Under the pieces are notes generated by a model. It was not told the origin of the DNA. It saw nothing but the letters and a program-made list of their open reading frames with translations, and did not search any database. The position numbers were made by a program, and so were the translations under genes. A stretch of 64,000 nucleotides of DNA from Salinicoccus halodurans (GTDB taxonomy: Bacteria > Bacillota > Bacilli > Staphylococcales > Salinicoccaceae), in assembly GCF_900114445.1 (NCBI RefSeq), contig NZ_FOTB01000003.1:186001-250000 (forward strand). Reading direction: 5' to 3'. Shown piece after piece: positions 52,258-61,042 of the stretch. Position 1 is the first letter of the stretch, and every line of letters begins with the position of its first letter.

Positions 52258-52572
52258 TTGGTATGGTTTTCATTGGTCATAGCAGGGTTGTTTGAGGTTA
52301 CAGGTGTATTGTCGATAAATAAACTCCACAAGGACAAGAATATTTCTTCATTACTGATTTTGCTCACAAGTTTTGGGCTGTCTTTCCTTTTTCTTGCATT
52401 CGCATTGCAGACGCTGCCGATGGGAACTGCGTATGCAGTGTGGACAGGTATTGGAGCCTCCGGTGGCGCACTTCTGGGTATGTTTTTCTATAATGAATCC
52501 AAAGACTGGAAACGGATAATGTTCATCCTTCTCATAGTTTTTGCAGTAGTGGGATTGAAATTGATTTCATAA
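52258..52572 (+). CDS. ykkD: Guanidine exporter SMR subunit (YkkD/GdxD-like)
   Basis: Intact four-helix SMR protein of 104 residues. The essential membrane Glu is in AGLFEVTGV (near residue 13), and PMGTAYAVWTGIGASGGALLGMFFYNE is the Gdx-like signature loop. It matches YkkD, the partner of YkkC, in the heteromeric guanidinium/H+ exporter. TTG start at 52258 with GAGAGGTG upstream, three bases after the end of the broken partner gene. Whether it works alone as a homodimer is unknown. Confidence 0.88.
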   Translation: MVWFSLVIAGLFEVTGVLSINKLHKDKNISSLLILLTSFGLSFLFLAFALQTLPMGTAYAVWTGIGASGGALLGMFFYNESKDWKRIMFILLIVFAVVGLKLIS

Positions 52573-53466
52573 TCATGATTTGAAGTAATGGGTTTCTATA
52601 CTGTTTTCATTAAGAAAATCCAACAGGGTACGTGTGCTTTTTGAATGGAACTTAACATCCGGTGGAGCAGATGGAAATAGCGGGTGAGTTCTGTTTCTTC
52701 TTTGTTTATAAGCTTGAGCGAACCGGTTTTCAGTTCCTCCTCCACAGTATGATGGGACAGAAGTGTGATGCCGATGCCGTTCGCTACAGAGCTTTTTACA
52801 GCCTGGGTGCTGCTTAATGTAATTGTCTTCGGTTGGATGTTGAGTGAGGCGAATAACTGGTCCTGATAGCTTCTCGTCCCTGAACCTTCCTCTCGGACAA
52901 TCCAGGTTGCATCTTCAAGCGTTTTTTATCATGGTTACTGTGCATATCTTTATCACCAATGATATACATCCGGTCTTTAATCAGCCTGGTGCTGTTCAGG
53001 TCTTTGTCAGTTTCACGTTCTTCATCTTCTATGATACCGATGTCCAAATCACGTGATTTGACCATTTTAATTATGGAAGACGAGTTGCTTATGGAAACTT
53101 CCGGTGATATTCCGGGGTGCCTGTTCATCAGCTGTGCAATTATTTTAGGAAGAATATATTCACCGTAAGTATAACTGGCACCGATAAGAACAGGACTTTT
53201 GGATTCGTTCTGCAGATCCTGTATCAGGTGCTGCATCTTTTCATTGATACCAATCATTTCCTTAGCGTAATAATAATAGATTTCCCCTGCCGGGTTAAGT
53301 TTTATCCTTTTTCCTGATCTGTCGATGAGCGTGAGGCCAAGGTCTTCTTCGAGTTTCTTAATATAGGTGGAAACAGCGGATTGGGTCATGTGCAGTCATT
53401 CTGCAGCATGGGTGAAACTTTTTTATCTATAACGGTTACAAATACTTTGAGTGACTGATTGGTCAT
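52573..53466 (-). pseudogene. LysR-type regulator pseudogene with multiple lesions
   Basis: Conceptual translation gives a complete LysR regulator of about 297 residues. From ATG 53466 (AGGAG upstream) it reads MTNQSLKVFVTVIDKK, then after a frame change SFTHAAE, an in-frame TGA where Arg is expected, LHMTQSAVSTYIKKLEEDLG and on to IGDKDMHSNHDKK. A second frame change near 52925 leads to EDATWIVREEGSGTRSYQDQ, and a third near 52664 to DVKFHSKSTRTLLDFLNEN and the natural stop at 52573. At least three frameshifts and one nonsense codon mean it is dead. Divergent from a YeiH-like exporter gene, its likely former target. Confidence 0.8.
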
Positions 53467-53481
53467 TGTCATACTCCTATC

Positions 53482-53497
53482 ATAACGTTTTAGTTAT
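53482..53497. promoter_or_regulatory. Candidate LysR box before the YeiH-like gene
   Basis: ATAAC-N6-GTTAT inverted repeat in the divergent promoter of the decayed LysR gene and the exporter gene; a relic operator is plausible. Confidence 0.35.
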
Positions 53498-53567
53498 CAA
53501 TGCTATCATTACATACTATTTCACTTATCCATCATATGACGCTATCATAAAGCATGGAGGCGTTATT

Positions 53568-54563
53568 ATGATCAGTTCTGTTAAAAAAAATGGCTTTATA
53601 ACTGGAATATTATTTACACTGGTAATTGCGACCCTCGGATTTTTATTGGCGGAATTACCGGTTTTTGAATATATAGGCCCTTTGGCGACAGCGATAATAC
53701 TTGCTTTCATATACAGGCAGATATTCGGATATCCATATAAAATTGCGTCCGGTATACAATTCTCCTCTAAAATCCTGCTTCGTGCAGCCATTATTTTATA
53801 TGGCTTGAAATTGAATATAGATATTGTATTTTCACAAGGTCTGACCCTGCTGGCGCAATCTGTTATCGTTATTGCTTTTTCGGTAGGTGCCTCATTCATT
53901 TTTGCAAAAATGATAAAAGCGGATATGAATATATCCATGCTGGTCGGAGTCGGTACAGGAATATGCGGAGCAGCTGCGATAGCCGCTGTCGCACCCATCC
54001 TTAAAACAAAAGATGAAGATACGGCAATAAGCATCGGCATCATTGCATTGCTGGGCACTGTTTTTTCAATCGGGTATATATTTATAGGGCCATATTTACC
54101 TATGACTCCCACGGAATACGGTTCATGGGCGGGGCTGAGCCTGCACGAACTGGCTCATGTTGCTCTCGCTGCCGAACCGGCAGGCAGTGATGCCCTTGCC
54201 ATAGCATTACTTGCAAAATTATCGAGAGTGTTTTTACTGGTCCCGCTTTGCTTTATACTGATTTTCTTCATAAGGAGAAGAGAAAGCGGAAAAAGTGTCA
54301 AAAAGATACCTTTCCCATATTTTCTCATTGGCTTCGTACTCATGAGCCTGCTGAACAGTTATGTATTGGGAAAACATATTGTCGTTGATCCGGAAGTCAT
54401 GGAAGGCGTTTCTGTACTTACTTCAATCCTGCTTACGATGGCCATGACAGCCCTCGGACTCAATATTAATTTAAAAGATACGATAAGACGGGCATCAAAA
54501 CCTTTCACAGTGATATTAGCCGTCTCTGTAATGCTGTCCATCCTTGTATATGTGATGATATAA
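53568..54563 (+). CDS. YeiH-family putative sulfate exporter
   Basis: Membrane protein of 331 residues with about 10 helices. Family segments: FRL-like RAAIILYGLKLNIDIVFSQG near 70, GVGTGICGAAAIAAVAPILKTKDEDTAISIGIIALLGT near 120-155, and LHELAHVALAA near 190. Homologues are annotated as sulfate or sulfite exporters and often neighbour CysL-type LysR regulators, as here (although that gene is decayed). ATG 53568 follows ATGGAGG by seven bases. Confidence 0.85.
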   Translation: MISSVKKNGFITGILFTLVIATLGFLLAELPVFEYIGPLATAIILAFIYRQIFGYPYKIASGIQFSSKILLRAAIILYGLKLNIDIVFSQGLTLLAQSVIVIAFSVGASFIFAKMIKADMNISMLVGVGTGICGAAAIAAVAPILKTKDEDTAISIGIIALLGTVFSIGYIFIGPYLPMTPTEYGSWAGLSLHELAHVALAAEPAGSDALAIALLAKLSRVFLLVPLCFILIFFIRRRESGKSVKKIPFPYFLIGFVLMSLLNSYVLGKHIVVDPEVMEGVSVLTSILLTMAMTALGLNINLKDTIRRASKPFTVILAVSVMLSILVYVMI

Positions 54564-54564
54564 A

Positions 54565-54592
54565 AGAGCCGCTTCCCTTTGGAAACGGCTCT
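54565..54592. terminator. Hairpin between converging genes
   Basis: AGAGCCG/CGGCTCT with inner TTCC/GGAA; no clear T run. Confidence 0.6.
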
Positions 54593-54604
54593 GGATATCA
54601 TTAT

Positions 54605-54955
54605 TTAGATAAGGAACTGTTCAACATTTTCATTATTTGTTACAATCAGAAACACTTTTCCCTTATCCATTTCAGCTTCATAACCTTTTGCTTCAGTCTC
54701 ATCGAAACCTACACTTTGAAGTTTGTTGCGTAATTCATCACCTTTCTTTTCGAAAGGTGCTTTTACAGCATCTCCCATATCCATTTCGCTTGCGCCGATA
54801 GTATTGATTCCTGTGTTTTTGGCAATTCTTTTTGTTCTGTCATCATCATGTGAGATAACATAGATATCCTCTTCTTTTACGTTATTGCCTGTGATTTTTT
54901 TAATGTCTTCCTGCAGTTTTTCATCGTTTTCATAAGCTTTGATAAAAGGTTTCAT
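54605..54955 (-). CDS. General stress protein, YflT domain
   Basis: Small soluble protein of 116 residues of the YflT/GSP17M type: KPFIKAYENDEKLQEDI at the N-terminus, EDIYVISHDDDRTKRIAKNTGI, and a C-terminal region ending GKVFLIVTNNENVEQFLI. Members are induced by general stress through sigma-B in bacilli and staphylococci; the biochemical function is unknown. GGAGGGA precedes the ATG. A sigma-B-like promoter lies about 50 bases upstream. Confidence 0.82.
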   Translation of the reverse strand: MKPFIKAYENDEKLQEDIKKITGNNVKEEDIYVISHDDDRTKRIAKNTGINTIGASEMDMGDAVKAPFEKKGDELRNKLQSVGFDETEAKGYEAEMDKGKVFLIVTNNENVEQFLI

Positions 54956-55002
54956 AAAGATTATCCCTCCTATGAAATATTTTGTTGTCTACACTCTAAT
55001 TG

Positions 55003-55027
55003 TTTCCCCATTTACTGATTTTAAAAC
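55003..55027 (-). promoter_or_regulatory. Sigma-B-type promoter of the YflT-like gene
   Basis: On the minus strand GTTTTA (55027-55022), 13-base spacer, GGGAAA (55008-55003), close to GTTTAA-N12-14-GGGWAW. Confidence 0.55.
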
Positions 55028-55126
55028 ATGATGCAGTTGTCATATTTATTTTGAGATTGACAAACCCTCTCTAAGTAATTAATATTATAATATTATGCTT
55101 GAATTAATTTGGAAGGTGGATAAAGC

Positions 55127-56437
55127 ATGAATGCAGTATTAATCGCTGTTTTAGTTATGATTATTCTGAGCCTGCTCAGATTGAATGTAGTGCTTGCGCT
55201 ATTCATCGGTGCATTGGCCGGCGGAATCGTTGCAGGTATCCCGATTGCGGATATTATCACCATATTTACTGAAGGGATTGTCGGCGGTGCAGAGATTGCC
55301 CTGAGCTATGCATTGCTTGGAGGATTTGCTGCCCTGATTGCGTACAGTGGTATTACTGAAGTTTTCGTGAACTTCATTATTAGAGCGCTGAATAAAGAGC
55401 AGTCAAAAAAAGCACGGATTATCGCCAAAATATCTATTATCGGTGCCCTTCTTATTGCTGCTGTAATGAGTCAGAATCTGATTCCGGTGCATATCGCCTT
55501 TATTCCAATTCTTATTCCGCCGATCCTCAGTCTGATGAATGAACTGGAGATCGACAGACGTCTGATTGCTGTTGTCCTTACATTCGGTCTCACATTTCCA
55601 TACGTGATATTGCCTGTCGGTTTCGGGCAGATTTTCCAAAATACGATAGTGACAAGTTTTGAAACGGTCGGTGTGGATATAGCATTCGGTGATGTAGCTC
55701 CCAATCTGATCATTCCGGCCAGCGGATTTGTCATAGGTCTGATCATTGCGTTGTTCTACTATAGGAAGAAAAGAAATTACGAAACAATCCAAATTTCATC
55801 ACAACAGGAAAGAGATACCAGCAAAGCAACAATCATTACAGCAGTCCTGTCTATATTAGCGACGTTTACAGTTCAAATCATGACTGACTCTATGATATTT
55901 GGTGCTCTTGCTGGAATTATGATTTTCTTTCTGTCATTCAGATTCAAATGGAAGCACCTGGATGCCGAACTGATTAATGGTATACAGATGATGGCTTATA
56001 TAGGCATCGTAATGCTTGCTGCAAATGGATTTGCTTCAGTGATCACTGAGACAGGGCACGTAACTTCGTTAGTGGAAGGTATTGCAGAAGTGCTGATCGG
56101 CCAGAAAACGCTGATTGTTGCATCAATGCTGATTGTCGGACTGATTGTAACTATGGGTATAGGATCATCGTTTGCAACGATACCGATTATTGCAAGTATA
56201 TTTGTTCCGATGGGTATTGAATTGGAGCTGTCGATGCCGGCAATCATCGCAATCATCGGCACTGCCGGCGCACTGGGAGATGCCGGTTCTCCTGCATCTG
56301 ACTCTACACTAGGGCCAACAGCTGGTCTGGATGCTGATGGACAGCACGATCATATTTGGGATACTTGTGTACCAACCTTCTTGTTTTTAAATCTCCCTGT
56401 GCTGGCAACAGGCTTCATAGCAGGAATGATTTTATAA
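55127..56437 (+). CDS. Na+/H+ antiporter family protein (YuiF-like)
   Basis: Membrane protein of 436 residues with 11-12 helices of the NhaC-related Na+/H+ antiporter family, which also includes amino acid carriers. Typical segments: LNVVLALFIGALAGGIVAGIP near 20-40, IPVHIAFIPILIPPIL near 120, GIGSSFATIPIIASIFVPMG near 345 and GTAGALGDAGSPASDSTLGPTAGL near 380. Substrate uncertain; sodium extrusion would suit a halotolerant host. GGAAGGTGG precedes the ATG. Confidence 0.82.
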   Translation: MNAVLIAVLVMIILSLLRLNVVLALFIGALAGGIVAGIPIADIITIFTEGIVGGAEIALSYALLGGFAALIAYSGITEVFVNFIIRALNKEQSKKARIIAKISIIGALLIAAVMSQNLIPVHIAFIPILIPPILSLMNELEIDRRLIAVVLTFGLTFPYVILPVGFGQIFQNTIVTSFETVGVDIAFGDVAPNLIIPASGFVIGLIIALFYYRKKRNYETIQISSQQERDTSKATIITAVLSILATFTVQIMTDSMIFGALAGIMIFFLSFRFKWKHLDAELINGIQMMAYIGIVMLAANGFASVITETGHVTSLVEGIAEVLIGQKTLIVASMLIVGLIVTMGIGSSFATIPIIASIFVPMGIELELSMPAIIAIIGTAGALGDAGSPASDSTLGPTAGLDADGQHDHIWDTCVPTFLFLNLPVLATGFIAGMIL

Positions 56438-56447
56438 TTCATTTAGA

Positions 56448-56478
56448 AAATCCATTACTCCGGTAATGGATTTATTAG
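56448..56478 (+). terminator. Terminator after the antiporter gene
   Basis: AAATCCATTAC/GTAATGGATTT stem; TTATTAG follows. Confidence 0.75.
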
Positions 56479-56510
56479 CGTTAAAAAATTTTGCAGGGGA
56501 GTAAGGGAGA

Positions 56511-57881
56511 ATGTATCATACGGATTCGAAATGCGAAATGTATGGCCAGTTAATGCAGATACTCTGGCCTATACTTGTCACTCAGGTATTACTGTATTCT
56601 ATGAATATGATCGATACCATGATGTCCGGCCGAGCAAGTGTCGATGATCTGGCAGGGGTCGCCATCGGATCGAGTTTCTGGGCGCCGGTTTCCACAGGAA
56701 TCAATGGAATTTTGCTTGCAGTCACAGCAATCGTTGCGAACCTGATGGGTGCGGATGAAAAGGAAAAAGTACATGACACAGTAATGCAGGCGATGTATAT
56801 TGCCCTGGCCATTGCGGCTTTTGTTTTAATATCAGGTTTTTTCTTCCTTGATGATCTGCTGGGGATCATGGAGCTTGAACCGGCCGTCCATCATATCGCC
56901 TATCATTACCTCGTTGGATTATCCACCGGTATCATGCCGTTATTTTTATTCAGTGTATTGCGTAATTTTATTGATGCACAGGGGCTTACGAGGATATCGC
57001 TGTACATTATCACCCTTTCTCTGCCACTCAATGTCTTCTTTAATTATTCTTTGATTTTTGGTAACTTCGGTTTTCCGGAGCTCGGAGGAATCGGTGCAGG
57101 ATATGCTACAGCGATCACATATTGGCTTATTTTCTTAATAGCAGTATTCATGACTTTCAAAGTGGAAGTTCTGGCGGCGTTCAAGCTGTTCAGAAAAGTG
57201 ACAGGACCATCCCTTGACGTCATGAGGTATCACTTGAAGATTGGAGTGCCGATCGGCATATTGCTCTTTGTTGAAACAAGTATATTTTCTTTAATGACAT
57301 TGCTGATCGGTATCATGTTCACGACTGATATCATTGCAGCAAACCAGATTGTACTGAACTTTACGACAATGCTTTTCATGCTTCCGCTGAGCATTTCAAT
57401 GGCAATGACCATAGTGATCGGATTCAGTGTAGGAGGCGGCAGATATGAGGATGCCGGGCGTTATAAAATGATGGGGCTGATAACAAGTCTTGCTCTGATC
57501 TCCGTCACTTCCATACTGCTGTTTATATTCAGGGAACAGATTGCATATTTCTATACAGCTGATCCCGCCGTAGTAGCCATTGCGGTGCCGTTATTTGTAT
57601 TCGCGATCATCTATCAGGTGTCAGATGCACTGCAGGCATTATTCCAGGGAATACTAAGAGGCTATAAAGATGTTACAATCCCATCGTTCATTGCAGTTTT
57701 CTCTTACTGGTTCGTTGGCCTGACAGCGGGCTATCTGCTCGCTGCGTATACTTCACTTGAAGTTTACGGTTTCTGGATAGGTATTTCCCTCGGCCTGACA
57801 TGCGCTGCTGCAGGTTTCTTCATCCGTCTGAGGTCCATAGAGAAAAGAAATATGTTTATAAATGGAGAAAATGCGCAATAG
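56511..57881 (+). CDS. MATE-family efflux transporter
   Basis: Twelve-helix multidrug and toxin extrusion protein of 456 residues, coupling cation influx to drug efflux. LWPILVTQVLLYSMNMIDTMMSGRASVDDLAGVAIGSSFW at the N-terminus and the related IGVPIGILLFVETSIFSLMTLLIG at the start of the second half mark the two MATE bundles. It is of the NorM/YoeA-like branch. GGGAGA precedes the ATG. The SDR gene follows 33 bp later and may be co-transcribed. Confidence 0.9.
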   Translation: MYHTDSKCEMYGQLMQILWPILVTQVLLYSMNMIDTMMSGRASVDDLAGVAIGSSFWAPVSTGINGILLAVTAIVANLMGADEKEKVHDTVMQAMYIALAIAAFVLISGFFFLDDLLGIMELEPAVHHIAYHYLVGLSTGIMPLFLFSVLRNFIDAQGLTRISLYIITLSLPLNVFFNYSLIFGNFGFPELGGIGAGYATAITYWLIFLIAVFMTFKVEVLAAFKLFRKVTGPSLDVMRYHLKIGVPIGILLFVETSIFSLMTLLIGIMFTTDIIAANQIVLNFTTMLFMLPLSISMAMTIVIGFSVGGGRYEDAGRYKMMGLITSLALISVTSILLFIFREQIAYFYTADPAVVAIAVPLFVFAIIYQVSDALQALFQGILRGYKDVTIPSFIAVFSYWFVGLTAGYLLAAYTSLEVYGFWIGISLGLTCAAAGFFIRLRSIEKRNMFINGENAQ

Positions 57882-57914
57882 AAAAGTATTCTTTTAAATA
57901 GGAGGAATACGAAG

Positions 57915-58802
57915 ATGGGCGAAATGAACAATCCTTTATACAAATATTACGACGGCAAATTTGAAAAGCAGAAACAACCCTACCCGGGCGTGCAGAGTGA
58001 AATGCATCCAATTCCGGATTGCGGCGAGGAATCATATGTCGGCAGTGAGAAACTGAAGAACAGAAAAGCACTTGTCACAGGCGGAGATTCAGGCATCGGA
58101 CGTGCAGCAGCTATTGCGTATGCAAAAGAAGGAGCAGATGTGGCAATCAGTTATCTCCCTGATGAAGGATCGGATGCACAGGAAGTCAAAGCTGTCATTG
58201 AAAAAGCGGGACAAAAGGCGGTGCTTCTGCCGGGGGACCTGAGAGATGAGAGATTTGCAAGGGAGCTCGTGCATGAAGCGGCGGAAAAACTTGGCGGACT
58301 GGATATACTGGTCTTGAATGCAGCGATTCAGCAGTTTGAAAAAGATATAAAAAATCTCTCCACTGAACAGCTCACAGATACATTTACTGTTAATATCTTC
58401 TCAAATGTCTGGATGCTTCAAGAAGCATTGGATCATCTCCCGGAAGGGGGGAGTGTTGTCGTAACAACGTCTGTTCAGGCTTTCCAGCCTTCCGGACATC
58501 TCTCGGATTATGCGATGACGAAAAGCTCACAGGTTGCCTTTGTTCTTGCCATGACTCAACAGCTGGCTGAAAAGGGGATCAGGATAAACGCCGTGTCCCC
58601 GGGGCCAGTCTGGACGGTGCTCCAGGTAGCAGGCGGGCAGCCTCAGGAAAGCATACCGGAATTCGGTCAGAAAGAGCCGTTAAAACGTGCAGGGCAGCCG
58701 GTGGAACTGGCTGACACTTATGTACTTCTCGCATCAGACAGTGCGAGCTATATTACCGGACAGGTTTACGGCATTACAGGCGGCACACCCATCAATCACT
58801 AA
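57915..58802 (+). CDS. SDR oxidoreductase, GSP39/YhdF-like
   Basis: NAD(P)-dependent dehydrogenase of 295 residues with a 45-residue N-terminal extension (YKYYDGKFEKQKQPYPGVQSEM) typical of the glucose/ribitol-dehydrogenase-related stress protein 39 group. Cofactor motif TGGDSGIGRAAA, NAAIQQ, VVVTTSVQAF (Ser) and YAMTKSSQ (Tyr and Lys), C-terminal ITGQVYGITGGTPINH. Such proteins are general stress proteins in B. subtilis. AGGAGGAA precedes the ATG. Confidence 0.9.
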   Translation: MGEMNNPLYKYYDGKFEKQKQPYPGVQSEMHPIPDCGEESYVGSEKLKNRKALVTGGDSGIGRAAAIAYAKEGADVAISYLPDEGSDAQEVKAVIEKAGQKAVLLPGDLRDERFARELVHEAAEKLGGLDILVLNAAIQQFEKDIKNLSTEQLTDTFTVNIFSNVWMLQEALDHLPEGGSVVVTTSVQAFQPSGHLSDYAMTKSSQVAFVLAMTQQLAEKGIRINAVSPGPVWTVLQVAGGQPQESIPEFGQKEPLKRAGQPVELADTYVLLASDSASYITGQVYGITGGTPINH

Positions 58803-58804
58803 CC

Positions 58805-58840
58805 AAAAAAAGCCTTCAATCAAACGATTGAAGGCTTTTC
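58805..58840. terminator. Bidirectional terminator
   Basis: AAAAGCCTTCAATC/GATTGAAGGCTTTT stem, four-base loop, A and T runs on each side. Confidence 0.93.
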
Positions 58841-60199
58841 TTATCTCATTATCAGCCGGATAAGCTTTTGAAAAACTTTTAGATTCGGATATCTGAACGG
58901 GATGTCGAACAGTGTAGTCTGTTTTAAGATGCTTTTTTCGTGCGTGAATGTATCGAAAGAGTATTTCCCATGATATTTCCCCATGCCGCTGTTGCCGCGG
59001 CCTCCGAAGGGAAGGTATGGTGTAGCCAGATGATACATTGCATCATTTACTGCACCTCCGCCGAAAGGTACTTTTGTGATGACAGATTCTGCTTCGGTTT
59101 TCTTCTCTGTGAAGACGTACAATGCAAGCGGATCCAGCATATCACGTATATCCAGTATCGCCTTGTCCAGGTTTTCAAAAGAAAGAACTGGAAGTACCGG
59201 TCCGAATATTTCTTCCTGCATTGCAGGGTGATCAAATTCTGCATTGTCGATTACCGTGGGTTCGATTGTACGGTCTTCCGGGCGCAATCCACCGCCATAT
59301 ACTATATCGCCTTCAATCAGTCCTCTTATTCTTTCAAAATGGTCATTGTTTACAATGCTCATATATTTCCCATTAATAAAATCTTTGTGGTAGAACTTAT
59401 AAGTATAGTATTTTATATGATAAACAAGCGCATCCTTAATGGATTTCTCGGCATAGACAAAGTCAGGTGCAACGCATGTCTGACCCGCATTGGAGAATTT
59501 TGCCCAGACAATCCTTTTCGCCGCAAGTTTCAAATCCGCATTTTTAGTGACGATCGCAGGTGACTTCCCGCCGAGCTCAAGAGTTACAGGAACCAGATTT
59601 TCTGCAGCATTCTTCATCACTATTTTACCGACATGGGAACTTCCTGTATAGAAAATATAATCGAAAGGCAGCCTGAGCAGCGCCTGATTGGTTTCTACCC
59701 CTCCTTCTACTGCAGCTATATGCTCGACTGGAAATACAGACTCCATTATTTTACTGATGACTTCTGCCACTGCCGGTGTATGTTCCGAAGGTTTCAGAAC
59801 AGCGGTGTTTCCTGCGCTGATCGCTCCTATTAAAGGAGAGATGGTAAGGTTGAATGGATAGTTCCAGGGCGCAATAATAAGGGTGACACCGTAAGGCTCT
59901 TTATAGATAGTTGATTTTGATCCGAAATGGGTAATGGGTGTCTTTACTTTTTTGGATTCTGCCCATTCATCCAAATGTTTGACCGCATGGTTGATTTCAT
60001 TGTAAACAATACCAATTTCAGTCATGTATGTGTCTGTTTTCTGTTTATTAAAATCATTGAGCATAGCTTCAGAAAGTTCATGTTCATAATACTTGATTCC
60101 TCTTTTTAACTGCTTCAGGGCATTCTTCCTAAACTTTATACCTTTTGATTTACCTGACTGGTAAAACTGTTTTTGCTTTGCATAAATTGATTCATACAT
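58841..60199 (-). CDS. Aldehyde dehydrogenase family protein (class 3 type)
   Basis: NAD(P)-dependent oxidation of aldehydes; 452 residues. VTLIIAPWNYPFNLTISPLIGAISAGNTAVLKPSE near 105, VTLELGGKSPAIV (catalytic Glu) near 208, and NAGQTCVAPDFV (catalytic Cys) near 240 are intact. The hydrophobic C-terminus (IPFRYPNLKVFQKLIRLIMR) resembles class 3 fatty-aldehyde dehydrogenases that associate with the membrane, like B. subtilis AldH2-type YwdH. AGGAGTGG precedes the ATG. Confidence 0.92.
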   Translation of the reverse strand: MYESIYAKQKQFYQSGKSKGIKFRKNALKQLKRGIKYYEHELSEAMLNDFNKQKTDTYMTEIGIVYNEINHAVKHLDEWAESKKVKTPITHFGSKSTIYKEPYGVTLIIAPWNYPFNLTISPLIGAISAGNTAVLKPSEHTPAVAEVISKIMESVFPVEHIAAVEGGVETNQALLRLPFDYIFYTGSSHVGKIVMKNAAENLVPVTLELGGKSPAIVTKNADLKLAAKRIVWAKFSNAGQTCVAPDFVYAEKSIKDALVYHIKYYTYKFYHKDFINGKYMSIVNNDHFERIRGLIEGDIVYGGGLRPEDRTIEPTVIDNAEFDHPAMQEEIFGPVLPVLSFENLDKAILDIRDMLDPLALYVFTEKKTEAESVITKVPFGGGAVNDAMYHLATPYLPFGGRGNSGMGKYHGKYSFDTFTHEKSILKQTTLFDIPFRYPNLKVFQKLIRLIMR

Positions 60200-60354
60200 T
60201 GATTACCACTCCTCACATTATTCTGTTACCCTTTTCCAATGACGTCTAATGTTATAAATGATACGAGAAAACGGTCGTTTTAAATGATCTCTTAATTAAT
60301 TTTTGTCTGAAAATGAGTGAGAAGTAAAATGTATGTGAAGTTTTGTGAAAAACA

Positions 60355-60382
60355 TTGCATTTTTTTTATTTCTCCATATAAT
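60355..60382 (+). promoter_or_regulatory. Promoter of the first small HTH-like gene
   Basis: TTGCAT (60355-60360), 16-base spacer, TATAAT (60377-60382), then TAAACT. Confidence 0.65.
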
Positions 60383-60411
60383 TAAACTATCTATGAGAAG
60401 CAGGTGATGGG

Positions 60412-60591
60412 ATGGAGATGGAATCCAGAATTATTGAGGGCAGGCTGACAGCATATCAGATCAGTGAAGCACTCGGGATATCAATCGATACGGCGAATGA
60501 TCTTTTGGATGAAAAACTGAAGGTTGATGAGTTGGATCAGGAAGTCAGAGAGAAGCTTGAAACACTTGAACAGGCATTATTTGATCAATAG
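60412..60591 (+). CDS. Small HTH-like protein, 59 residues, paralogue A
   Basis: MEMESRIIEGRLTAYQISEA... The segment LTAYQISEALGISIDTANDLLDEK looks like a helix-turn-helix, followed by LKVDELDQEVREKLETLEQAL as a helical tail. It shares LTAYQIS-A--ISID-A and DELD-E---KL--L with the protein encoded 150 bp downstream, so the two arose by tandem duplication. AGGTGA precedes the ATG (ATG 60418 is an alternative). A phage- or toxin-like mini-regulator is possible; the function is unknown. Confidence 0.65.
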   Translation: MEMESRIIEGRLTAYQISEALGISIDTANDLLDEKLKVDELDQEVREKLETLEQALFDQ

Positions 60592-60670
60592 TATGGACGC
60601 AGATGACAAATGACCATTTTGATGTAACAGCAATTCAGTTTTTAAATAATATCCATTTTTTTCATATTCA

Positions 60671-60698
60671 TTGTTAATATATTATCATGTGGTATAAT
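60671..60698 (+). promoter_or_regulatory. Promoter of the second small HTH-like gene
   Basis: TTGTTA (60671-60676), 16-base spacer, TATAAT (60693-60698), then TAAACT as in the first copy. Confidence 0.65.
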
Positions 60699-60738
60699 TA
60701 AACTTGCTTCAGGAGAATTGATTGAGGATGGTGAAGAT

Positions 60739-60921
60739 ATGGATACAGACTTAAATTTAAAAATGTTAACTGAAAAACTGACAGCATATCAAATCAGTCG
60801 TGCGGTGGATATTTCCATAGATAAAGCTCAATCAATCATCGATAAAGAAATTAATTATGATGAGTTGGATTCTGAAACGATTGTAAAACTTAAAACTTTG
60901 AGTGATAAATTGAATAACTGA
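60739..60921 (+). CDS. Small HTH-like protein, 60 residues, paralogue B
   Basis: MDTDLNLKMLTEKLTAYQIS... It is the paralogue of the preceding small protein: LTAYQISRAVDISIDKAQSIIDKE aligns with its HTH-like segment and NYDELDSETIVKLKTLSDKL with its tail. ATG 60739 has GAGGATGGTG upstream; a TTG at 60718 in frame is too close to AGGAG. It has its own promoter and a terminator after it. Confidence 0.7.
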   Translation: MDTDLNLKMLTEKLTAYQISRAVDISIDKAQSIIDKEINYDELDSETIVKLKTLSDKLNN

Positions 60922-60923
60922 TA

Positions 60924-60959
60924 AGCTGGGAATGGATGCGTCCATGCTCAGCTTTTTTT
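60924..60959 (+). terminator. Terminator after the second small HTH-like gene
   Basis: AAGCTG...CAGCTT imperfect stem with ATGGA/TCCAT inside, followed by seven T. Confidence 0.85.
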
Positions 60960-61042
60960 ATTACGACTTTAGACGGTTTTAATTGAAACTTTCAGATGGT
61001 ACCATTAATTTAATCAGAAACATTTGAAGAAGGAGACTTTCA

